Assembly: GCA_014529385.2 (NCBI GenBank)
Contig: CM043942.1
Span: 110,354,141-110,418,140, forward strand
Direction of reading: 5' to 3'
DNA: 64,000 nt
Source: Adiantum capillus-veneris
Taxonomy: Eukaryota > Streptophyta > Polypodiopsida > Polypodiales > Pteridaceae
In this document: piece by piece, positions 54,673 through 64,000 of the stretch
Layout of the letters: each line of letters opens with the position of its first letter
How positions within the stretch are numbered: the stretch's first letter is position 1
The notes under the pieces: generated by a model
The model's database searches: none
Told to the model about the DNA's origin: nothing
Seen by the model: only the letters and a program-made list of their open reading frames with translations
Made by a program: the position numbers and the translations under genes

Positions 54673-57600
54673 CAAAAGGAGTGGGAGGCAACAATTTATG
54701 AAATAATTGACATCTCATCAAACAAGAAAGGTCATGTCACAAATAAGGAGCTTGCACAAATAGCAGCCAATATCTTCATAGCAAGTTTCAAGCAGCAAAT
54801 GGTACTAAAGTCAAAGCCACAGTTTTTCGTAAAGAGCTGTAAACACTTTATCAAAAACCAGAAGTCCTAGATAGTGTTGGATGTCTCCGACTTGATAGCT
54901 TCTGCAGATTATGTCCCTGAGGAACCAACTTCCGGAGGGCACACGAGCTCATGAGCACAATTCAAGACAATGGAGAAGCTAAGATGGAGCTTCATTAGAG
55001 TAAAGATTACCAATGATTTGATATGCAAAGCACTTCACTTACCAGTAGGAAGTCGTAACTTTATGTTGAAGACTAAGGCCATAGATAACGAGAAGGCATT
55101 CATCAAGCATCAAGGGCACAAGCTCACATACAAGGATCTAATCTATTCAAAGACAGAGCTTCCCTTGTGACTAATCTCACAGTACTTAAATGTATCAAAA
55201 CCACTTCGGTACACAGAACCCATACTATATGTAACGGTAGTGATGGCCATCAGGTTAGCAAAAAGAAGGGTAATCAGATGCGACCTCCGAGGTTATATTC
55301 TACAACCTAGTGGAAGCAAATTTCAAAAGCAGCGACAAAAACGAGACATAAATGAATGCATGGCCTATGCTTACAAGAATAGCCTACCAAGCCCTGGGGA
55401 TGATCGAGGACCTTCCAGAAGCTGAATCTCACCTTAGCTTCTTATATAAAAGGCCAAGCATGCAGTAAGGACAGTGGGTAGCTCATCAACAACTCCTAAA
55501 CAGAGAAGAACACGAGGTCAGAGCTCCAGAGCACCAACCCCTAACAGTAAGGCAATCGAATCTGACTCTCATCTGACTTCAAGCTGCAAGGCAAGATCAA
55601 GACAAAGAAAGATATCCCATAAGAATATTGGTCGTCTGAAGAAGAAAAAAGGGAGATTCCCTTTATCAGAAAGAAACCACAATAGACTGAACAAATTTCC
55701 TAAGTAAAAAAGAACCACTACAGACTGAACACATTCCAAAGTCTCAAGCTCAACGATCAATGGAGGAAGCCCAGAGGCTAAGAGAGGAATATTGGCAAAG
55801 ATAGCACAGGAGAAGAAAAAAATCGAGGAAACCAAGCAAGATCAACCTCCCTCCAATGATGATGAGGATGATGTCGAGCTCGACACAAAGCTCAAGAAAC
55901 TCAAAGAAGAAAGACGACAAAAAGCACGAGCGAAAGTCCAATTGGCCGAATCCTCCCATCAATAGATACATGAAGGGCTCTAAAGAAAAGCTAAAGAGAG
56001 GGTTGAGAAAGAGTCCAAGCGACAAAAAGCCACAGATTTAGACTCACGAATGGACTCTCCTGGTAGCCAACAATCCCATCATGAGGAAACCGTGAAAGAT
56101 ACAACTACAATAGCAAAAAATGCAAAGCAAACGGAGCTACAAGTCTCTCCGAAGCAACCGTCTCCTCCTCATGTGGGTCAACAACAAGCGAAAAGAGATT
56201 CTCAAGCAGACAAGGAAGATCAAAATCACAATGACGAAGAACAAAGACACCTAGAGAAACAACGCCAAGAAGATCCTCCAAAGAGTAACCAGGTTGCTGA
56301 AACCTCTTAAAAACGAGAGACACAAGCAAAAAGAGAGGTACCACCTCTAACACAAGAAGATGCAGTGACAACTCAGAGAATCCTCAAGCAGTTTGATCTT
56401 AAAAAAACACCTAGAGATGATTGAGCTCCAGTTCAGATGTCAAAAAGTGATCACAGAGTTGCAGATATAAAATGTTGAGGATGCTTAAGTTGAAGCACAG
56501 AAAGCAAACAAGAGATAAAACGGCTAAAGCATCAAGTCAGTAGCCTGCAAGAGAATAAAGAGCAGCTCCAAGCCACTCTAAAGAGAGAGCAAGAAGATGT
56601 TGCAAGCATCTGTTCAAATTTATAGAGACAAATCGAAGCCAATACAGAGATCCAAGTGCAGCAACAGGCTCTAGAAGAGGCTCTAGAGAGAAAGAAGAGA
56701 AAATACTCCAAGTTGTATGAACCCTACAACGTAGTGAAGCACACCCTCTCCACCCTCCTATCAATTCAAGATGTACCTGCACCTGCCTCTACATCACAGG
56801 CATCCACGGCAAATGTTGAAGAAATCAATTTAGCTTTAAAGACTGAGCTAGAGCAAGAGAAGTTGCAAGGACAACTTCTCATGACCCGGATGCTCACGAA
56901 AAACTCCCAAAGAGAACAACATATCAAAGAGCTTTACGAGCAATTGACAAAGGCCAAACCGAACCTCACTACCCAAGTGGAGATGCACGCAAAGGAAATG
57001 CAAGCTACAGTATTGGAATTGAGTACTCTCCAGACACAGAATTGTACCAATCATCTAAACACAGCAGTGTGTAGAATTTGAAAGCACTAGCATGCCCCTA
57101 GTGGACCTACCAAGTACCTCACCTTGGAGAGGAATGCAGAATATTAAAGAAGAGAGAGTCTACGAATACCAAAAAGACGAGCTTAGAAAAAGGATAGAAG
57201 ACATGTCTGAAGGTTTTCACAAAGAGTATATGTTGTACGAGCTCAACGTGCTAGAGCAGCAGCTTTTAAAACTGGCCGAGTACGCGAAGAATTTCAGCCA
57301 TGAAGCATTGATGAAGCAGGAAGCCCTATTTTGGACAAAAAAGCTACTGCCAGCACTCGAACCAAATGCCAAAGGAGATTACGAAGACTCTCGTAGTGAC
57401 AACTGAGCAAGTGTTGCTCAGCCTGGAGAGCCAGCCACTCTGGAGGAGGCCCCAAGATGAGATGACATACAGAAATGCTCCCCAATATCTAAGGATCGTC
57501 GATCCAACGTATTATACAATACCAAAAAGGCGATCCTGGGAGACGTACTTCACATGGAAGAGCAAGAGGCCATTTGTGCTCAATTATCCAGTCATTGCAA

Positions 57601-58064
57601 AGCCTGCTCATAACCACAAATCTACAAAAGCATATATGATCCACACTCTCAAGCCTGTAATCACTTTAATGAGAGATATGTGATACCCAACCTGCCAGAT
57701 GACATGCAAAATTGCAAAGATTATCATCACATGTATAGAAGCCTTCGAGGATATCGACAATGGGAGTTGTTCTTAGAAGAAATAGGCAGCATCAACTGGA
57801 ACACCCTCAAAGAATATCATTATGGGGATGTATGCACAGCCGATGTTCCTACCTTCACACTACATACAAAATTTTGAAGAAGCTTTTATGACGCGGGTTT
57901 TTTAAATGGATTCCACCATCTTCAACCGACTCACCAAAGATCTGCAGACAAGGCATGTGGCATACCAGAGTATACTACTGAACAACCCATTCAAAGATCC
58001 CTCCATCAAGGCAGAGGTTATTAAAAGAGCAACAAAGTTTAACAAGAGGCAGTTTGACTACTGA
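54673..58064 (+). pseudogene. Unrecognised coding unit X2 (decayed)
   Basis: The frame from about 54673 reads HAQKEWEATIYEIIDISSNK, then IRVKITNDLICKALHLPVGS near 55000. A Ser/Lys/Arg-rich segment (55474-56310) is followed by a helical coiled-coil region (56650-57080 and 57092-57400; EQEKLQGQLLMTRMLTKNSQ). The C-terminal part holds PFVLNYPVIAKPAHNHKSTK near 57575 and EEAFMTRVF near 57885, and ends at a TGA at 58064. About ten stops or shifts divide it. The order of blocks matches X1. The total length, if intact, would exceed 1,000 residues. No known domain is evident. Confidence 0.6.
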
Positions 58065-59069
58065 GAAGCATCCAAGACTTACATGAGGATGTGCAACGAC
58101 TAGAAAGAAGAGAGTGTTGACCAATGGGCTGACGGACGCCCTCCTAATCAATCAAATCTTACCAAACCCATTTCTAATGTAATTTAACGGTTTCCAACTG
58201 TTTGAAAGATGTGGAAAAGGGGAGAGTGCCAGAGACTTGTAAGAATCTTTTCAGTAATTGAAATTTGTTTTGTAATATAGTGACTGCTACTGCAAAGATT
58301 GACCATTACCCGTCTATTTGTGTGAAACAACTTGGTGTCTAAGGTGTTTTACTTCAGTAAGTTAAGTTGCGTTTTACCCGGACTCCCACCTAGAAAAAAA
58401 AAGCCTTAAACTCATTACCTCTTTTCTATTACGTATTTATTCATTGAATACTTAAAACAATTTGATTTAATCTGTATGTAAATTTGATATGTATGTAGGC
58501 GGTTTTTTCGGAAAGCCTTGTAATTGAGTCCATGTAATCATAATCCCAAAGTTGTTTATATTGAGCTGTATTATTTGATTATGAGCCCAAATCCATGTGA
58601 ACTGATCGTTGACCATTTTGAAAAACGCTAAGTAAAAATCTCAACAGCCTTAGCTTGAACAAACCATTGTAACGTTATCTTGTGAGTTTGAAGAGCTCTA
58701 TGTACGTATAACTGTAAACATCTACTCAGCTACAACTTGTAGCTCAATTTTCTCTTGATCTGGTAATTCAAATTTCACTCCAAGAATTGTATTGTGTTCC
58801 TTGTCTCTTGTTCTTTCAATTACGTATAAGTATTTCAAGTTTTGTTGTGGTTTGTCACTACACGTCTGTAAGTCTTATTTGTAATTTCACAAGCAGATTA
58901 AAAAAAGCTGTAATCACATTTAGCACTAATTATTTCCTAATTCAGCTCTCCTCACCTATGATATCGGATGCTCTTGGTATTCTTGGTGAGACAATGTAAC
59001 CGGCCTGTTCAATCCAAAAAGGGCGGTAGACCTTAGACTTAATCCTTATTTGCTTTCACCCATTTAATT
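58065..59069. other. No gene supported; 3' flank of X2
   Basis: AT-rich with short open frames only. It precedes the F LTR. Confidence 0.55.
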
Positions 59070-60459
59070 TGTCGCCCACTTTACCTGTACTTTCAAGACA
59101 CAACAAAGGGAAGAGGGATACAGGCTGCTAGATTGCACCTGTATGAGTAGACCGACACCAGATTGGCCCCTAACTTAGGCGCCCCTTTCGGTATTTCTTT
59201 ATTGTTTAAAAGAGGGAATAAACGTTGTGGTTCCCTACAAGCTGCCCCGCACAAGCTTGGCTGAATTTCAACTGTTCCGGCCCGATTTCGGCAGCATAAC
59301 TATACTAGGACCCTTCACAGTCGGTATTCCCACGCATTGAATGACTTTCCCGACGCATACGGGCACTTTGCAAAACCTGGCGAGAATCTGCAGCACGCTG
59401 AATTCTCTGTTTTCAGCCCCGAAAATGCGCCAAATCACCTGTACAGCGGTCCCCTCGCGTCCCCGAACCTCCTGGGGGTATCAGGGTCCGTTTAGGGCCA
59501 AAATCCTAAACCTGCAAAAATACACAGCAGGCTGTAATTTACTGTTTCGGGCTCCGTTTCGCGTGCCGGTCGCATCCGTAGCAAGCCCTCGAGCTCCCGC
59601 ACCTGTAGGGCTATTTGCCCTTTGAATCGGACGAGATTTCTGGCGTGAAACCTCTCCGAATTCACCTGTACCTCTACGGGAGATTAGCCGCTAGCTAATC
59701 CAATACATGTGCAAGAGGCTCTTGCCTCGGCAATCGCGCATGAACCCACACAACTGTACATTGGTCAATTGAAAAGCCCACTAGAGGGGCATAACATACT
59801 GCCATAGGGGAGAGAGAGGGCAGTGCGTAGCGTGCAGGGCATCACTCCTGGCACCGCACTGTACATATGAGGGAAAGGAAGCACTCCATAGCTCTTAACC
59901 TGTAACAGAACTTGCAAAATGAGCCTCCCAGCTATAAATTCAGCGCCACTTCTTCCTTGAGGAGGCAAGTGCACAAAAATGTGCCACTTGGTGCATTTAC
60001 AAGCATTTTCCCGTTTCGGGGTTGCCGCCTAAAAATCTCCCGACTGGTTGCCCGGTTGACTTCACCGCAGAGTAAAAAAATGTTCCCCTTGTCATTCCGG
60101 AGGTAATGACGCGAACACATTTTCAGGTCCCAAAATAGCAGTTCCCTAAATTTTAGGAGATGCTGCCATTGTATCTTTCTAGGTCATCTGACCCCCTTTG
60201 TACACTGCAGCCACACCCAGAACTGAAATGTAGCCTCTGTAGCAAAGGATTCCACTTTGGCTAGTCAATGACCCCACTTTGGCTAACCATAGTCCTTGTC
60301 CAACCTTAGTGCTCTCTTGCCCTCAGGCTTGGACTCCCTTTGAACAGTTTTCCACACTAGCTATGCAATGCAAGGCAGTTAGATTTCCCGAGTGAAAGTA
60401 AATAAATAATAAGAAAGAAATCAACAAAAAGGATAGATAGTAGTCACACGCTGGTGACA
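59070..60459 (-). repeat. 3' LTR of F
   Basis: About 1.39 kb. The plus strand begins TGTCGCCCAC and ends ACGCTGGTGACA, so the ends are near-perfect inverted repeats. The boundaries rest on those ends and on the PPT next to it, because the other LTR is not in the window. Confidence 0.68.
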
Positions 60460-60472
60460 TACCCCCCTCTTG
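60460..60472 (-). other. PPT of F
   Basis: The minus strand reads CAAGAGGGGGGTA immediately before the LTR. Confidence 0.8.
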
Positions 60473-61031
60473 AAATCTCAAACGTCCTCGTTTGCATCTA
60501 TGTCGTACATGCTCACAGTCAACACTGATGTATTCAACACCTGTCGACATATGTACGACACATACATGCTCATTGTCAACCCTGGTGTATTCAACACCTC
60601 GTCGACACATGTATTGCCTGCGTGTGAACCCTGTCCCAATGACACAGTGGTAGCTTCGCACTCTGCCATTGCTTTAAGTCACCAACTTGCCAATGACAAA
60701 ATGGTAGCAACACATTTTGCCACTGTCTTATAGTACACGTTGGGCCCGGTAACACTTTCGAGCATACCCAAACCGACAATTTAAGAATCGGTTACACATG
60801 TACCCTTCAATAGAAGCAATTACTGTATCCTTGACAAACTGACAAGAAATACTCACTTCTATAGCACAAACCAAACTTTTGGACATTCCATAAGAGCAAT
60901 TGCCAAACTAACAATCTGTACAGCTCTAGCATTCATGTAACATGTACTTGATTTGAGCTCACTTTAAATACCATGTACATCATTTGTTTCAGAAGCCATT
61001 GTCACACTCACAATCCATGTAGCTTTGAAAC
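60473..61031 (-). other. 3' untranslated part of F
   Basis: 560 bp between the stop codon and the PPT. It includes a duplicated ~66-bp block (TATTCAACACC near 60530 and 60587, with ATGCTCA...GTCAAC) and no coding domain. Confidence 0.6.
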
Positions 61032-61163
61032 TCAAGGGGTCAAGGTAGGTTGCAAATCGAAGGCTTCAAGGTAAAGTGATAACACAGTTGGTGACTCTGC
61101 AAGTTCACCTTCTTCCATCCACTTAGCATCCATTGGTGGATAGTTTCTGAACTTTACCAACTA
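61032..61163 (-). pseudogene. F chromodomain-like C-terminus
   Basis: After a TAG at 61161-61163 the frame continues LVKFRNYPPMDAKWMEEGEL, which fits a chromodomain core (VKW.GYP....WE). It ends at a TGA (61032-61034). Confidence 0.75.
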
Positions 61164-62300
61164 ACGCCTAGCAACCTTGCCTTTCACTTTTCTTTCCTTA
61201 TGTGCCAAAATCTGTTCCGGGACCAAGATCTCGTCAAGTTCCTCGACTTTCGGCTGATCTTCAGCTGGCATATCTTCTGGCACATCACCCACATAGGGTC
61301 TGAGAAGACTCACATGAAACGCATTGTGAATCTTCCAACTGTCAGGCAATTTCAACCTATATGCAACATCACTGATTATGTTGCATACTTGAAAAGGCCC
61401 ATAGTAACGCATGCTGAGCTTTGGAAACAGTCTTTCCTTGCCCTTCATCTTCTTTAACCTTGCCTTTTCAAAGCATAAAAGCACCCAATCACCAAGTGAA
61501 TATACCACTTCACGACGGTGACGATCAGCTGCTTTCTTTTGCTTTGCCTGAGTCTTTTCTAAGGCCACTTTGACCTTCTTGTACATTTCATCCATGTCCT
61601 GAACATACATATCTGCTTCAAATATCTTGTCCTTTGTATGCAGTATGGGAGGAAGTTTCTTGCCACCTTCAACTATCCCAAAAGATGCCTTGCCAGTTGA
61701 TGAATGCACTGTATTATTGTATGCATACTCCACCAATGGCAAATATTGCTCCCACTTTCCTTTATGCTCCGACACATAGCACTTCAGCAGATCTAGGACA
61801 GTAGAATTTGCCTCTTCTGACTGCCTATCTGTTTGAGGATGAAATGACGAAGAGAATTTGAGCATTGTGCCCATATTCTCAAACAAGCCTCTCCAGAACA
61901 AACTTGTCATGCGTGGATCACGGTCGCTAATAATCGACTATGGCATGCCATGATACTTGAAAATATTGCTCATAAACAAGCGTGCCATCTGATCTGGCTT
62001 TATCTTCTTCCTGACAGGAATAAAATGAGCCTGCTTGCTGAATCTGCAAATGATGGTCCAAATACCATCGTTTCCTGTCTGCGTTCTCGGAAGATCAAAG
62101 ATAAAATCCATAGCAATACTTTCCCATGGTTTATCTGGAATAGGTAGTGGTTGCAATAACCCTGGTGCCTTTTGCCTGTCAAACTTGACCTTCTAGCAAA
62201 TTAGGCATTCTCGCACAAAGGCATCCACATCTCTTCTCAATGTAGGCCAGTAGAAGAATGTCTCAACCGCTTTAACTGTAGCATCAATACCACGATGCCC
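61164..62300 (-). pseudogene. F integrase
   Basis: The zinc region HRGIDATVKAVETFFYWPTL and CLIC near 62200 lead to the core. First Asp is in ESIAMDFIFDLP (near 62110), second in SIISDRDPRM (near 61925) and Glu in FHPQTDRQSEEANSTV (near 61820). The C-terminal region has GDWVLLCFEKARLKK, MRYYGPFQV and NAFHVSLLRPYVG, the GPY/F module. TAG codons interrupt it at 62193-62195 and 61938-61940. All three catalytic residues are present. Confidence 0.94.
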
Positions 62301-62990
62301 TGCATACGGTGGGACATGACTCTCTTCCATAACTTTGAGTCGCAATGGCTTTGTGACACACAATTTGCCATGCATCATCATGAACCCGTCTTTAAGAAGA
62401 TAGTGTTCATGACGTTGTCCATCCATTAGCTGCTCAAAGACCCTTGCAAAATCTTCATCATTTTCATATTGTTCCCTCATATCATCAAGTGCATGATGAT
62501 AAGGAATTGACACAGCTGAAATTTGTGGCTTCCTTGACAAGGCATCAGCCACAACGTTCTTCTTGCCTTCCACATGCACAATCTGAAAGTGGAACATGGA
62601 CAAGATATTTGCCCATCGCATATGCTTCTCAGATGCCTATGTCAAGAAGTATCGCAAGGTCTGATGGTCCGTTTGGACAACAAAGTCTGCACCTCGCAGG
62701 TAGTGTTTCCAACTTAAGAGCGCATGAATCACGGCCTGCAGTTCTTTTTCATAGACTTGCATAGTCTTTTCTAGCCCTTGCAAGATTCTACTCTCATAGG
62801 CTACTACCCTGCCATCTTGCATTAGCACTGCACCAATGCTACTACCGCAGGCGTCACACTGGACCACAAATGACTTCCTAAGATCTGGCAACACAATGAC
62901 TAGATCTGAAGTCATCTTTTCCTTTAAGAGATTAAAAGCTGAAATCTCTTTCTGTGTCCATCTAAAGGTGACTCTTCTTTTGAAGAGCAT
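62301..62990 (-). pseudogene. F RNase H
   Basis: FVVQCDACGSSIGAVLMQDG near 62850, YEKELQAVIHALLSWKHYL, VQTDHQTLRYF near 62655, and after a TAG (62637-62639) the tail MRWANILSMFHFQIVHVEGK and NVVADALSRKP. The C-terminal spacer continues into integrase. A one-base-type shift separates it from RT near 62975. Confidence 0.93.
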
Positions 62991-63951
62991 GTAAAGGTGA
63001 AGCAATCTCGGCGAAATTTCGGATAAACCTTTTGTAATAGGAGCATAGTCCCAAGAAACTTCGGACATCGTGCACCATCTTCAAATCTGGCCATGACTTG
63101 ATCGCTTCAACTTTAGCAGGATCCATTCTGACACCATCCTTTGAGACAATGTGTCCGAGAAAATGAATCTCTTCTAGAAAAAATTCACTTTTCTTTGCAT
63201 TGATGAGCAACCTATGACTGCGTAGCTCTTTGAACACAATGGCCAAGTGATGCCTATGCTCCTCTTCATTCTTTGAGTAGACTATCATGTCATCAAAGAA
63301 TGTACCAACAAACTGCTGGTGTGGACGGAAAATTATGTCCATCATCCTATTGAACGTAGCAGGTGCATTTGTGAGACCAAAGGGCATCATTAAAAATTCG
63401 TAAAGGCCAAACGTCGTTCTAAAAGCACTCTTGTGCACATCCTCTGATCTAATGCGGATCTGATGGTACCCACTCTTTAGATCTATCCTGCTAAACATAG
63501 CTGCTCCTTCTAATTTGTCCAGAATATCATCAATTCTAGGTATAGGGAACCTATTCTTGATGGTATTCTTGTTCAGTGCACAGTAGTCGATGCACATACG
63601 CCATGAGCCATCCTTTTTCTGCACCAACAACACTGGAGAACAGAATGGGGATGAACTGGGCTGAATCAGCCCCTTTTCTAACAGCTCCTGTACTTGGCTC
63701 ATTATCTCTTTCTGCTGAGCCGCACTAACCCTGTACGAAGGCTTATTTGGTGGGCTACTGCCTGGCACCAAATCTATCGCATGGTCCTCGGGTCTCTCTG
63801 GCGGTAATTGAGACGGTAATGAATCGGAAAAACAGTCACTATACTGTTGTAAAAACATTGACCTTTCTTTATCTAGCACAGATAAATTTGATTCATCACA
63901 ATCTAACACTTCACATGCAAAAACCAAGTACGCAAAAAGATGCTTTTTCAT
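62962..63951 (-). pseudogene. F reverse transcriptase (domain intact)
   Basis: A 329-codon frame. PSYRVSAAQQKEI and KGLIQPSSSPFCSPVLLVQK lead to MCIDYCALNKNTIKNRFPIP. FSRIDLKSGYHQIRI has the first catalytic Asp, [12 protein letters not shown] follows, and FFDDMIVYSKNEEE has the Asp pair near 63290. HFLGHIVSKDGV and VRSFLGLCSYYKRF form the thumb. It lacks a normal stop because of the frameshift at its end. This is the best preserved RT in the window. Confidence 0.95.
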
Positions 63952-64000
63952 TACAGAAGTAATAGCAGAAGCTGATACAGTGGATTAGACTCCCCTTTAA

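Larger units (their letters stand above)
59070..63957 (-). mobile_element. Ty3/gypsy chromovirus-like element F (3' part)
   Basis: A minus-strand element running off the right edge. From right to left it shows RT, RNase H, integrase, a chromodomain-like tail, a 3' UTR of ~570 bp, the PPT and the 3' LTR. Gag, protease and the 5' LTR would lie beyond 64000. Its coding frame is better preserved than any other here. Confidence 0.93.

Noticed and set aside
55569-56025. Hydrophobic minus-strand frames
   Set aside because: They are antisense to the charged region of X2, for the same reason as above.
1-64000. tRNA, rRNA or other structured RNA genes
   Set aside because: No cloverleaf, conserved rRNA or snRNA segments were seen. 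The tRNA-like words are primer-binding sites.

Overview
This window looks like repeat-rich nuclear DNA of a land plant. No intact host gene could be supported. The evidence for a plant is the set of Ty1/copia and Ty3/gypsy elements, whose primer sites are of the tRNA-iMet type (TGGTATCAGAGC) or the TGGCGCC type. Other signs are a gypsy chromodomain, long GA/CT microsatellites and AAACCCTAA-like words. I could not name the species. Almost every coding region is broken by stops or indels, so most genes are entered as pseudogenes. All coordinates were read by eye, so boundaries not fixed by a target-site duplication (TSD) may be off by tens of bases.

Layout. 1-1736: low-complexity sequence. 1737-8855: a minus-strand copia element (A), with LTRs, PBS, PPT, gag, integrase and RT/RNase H. 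A solo LTR (S1, 1755-3656) lies inside its left LTR. 9212-17690: a second partial copy of the same family (A'), split by a small plus-strand gag-only copia (H, 9825-16403). H is itself split by a gag-carrying element without pol (J, 10869-15302). 17690-19386: a gypsy protease scrap, then featureless DNA. 19387-24000: a 102-bp tandem duplication, four spaced 22-bp palindromes and a decayed unrecognised coding unit (X1). 24950-29834: a minus-strand gypsy remnant (G: gag, PBS, LTR) holding a J-related element (K).

29835-49863: two roughly 1.1-kb arms in inverted orientation enclose a retroelement stack. Copia B (31815-36940) sits in copia gag C with an exact TSD. Copia gag remnant L is cut by copia M, whose coding part is called E. 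M is cut by chromodomain-type gypsy D (39685-47129), and the gag of D is cut by a 1.6-kb solo LTR (S2). 49864-53484: AT-rich DNA, an unrecognised minus-strand coding remnant, a second G-type LTR fragment and another minus-strand LTR with its PBS (N). 53600-58064: two palindrome families followed by a second copy of the unrecognised coding unit (X2). 59070 to the end: a minus-strand chromovirus-like gypsy element (F) with its 3' LTR, PPT, integrase, RNase H and RT. Its 5' part lies beyond the window.

The most unusual content is the X family. Two decayed copies lie about 34 kb apart and share peptides not recognised as gag, pol or a transposase. Each is preceded by perfect or near-perfect palindromes about 280-290 bp apart, but the palindrome sequence differs between the copies. 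The other strong content is a set of dateable nested insertions with TSDs and, in several cases, a matching empty site in the same window.
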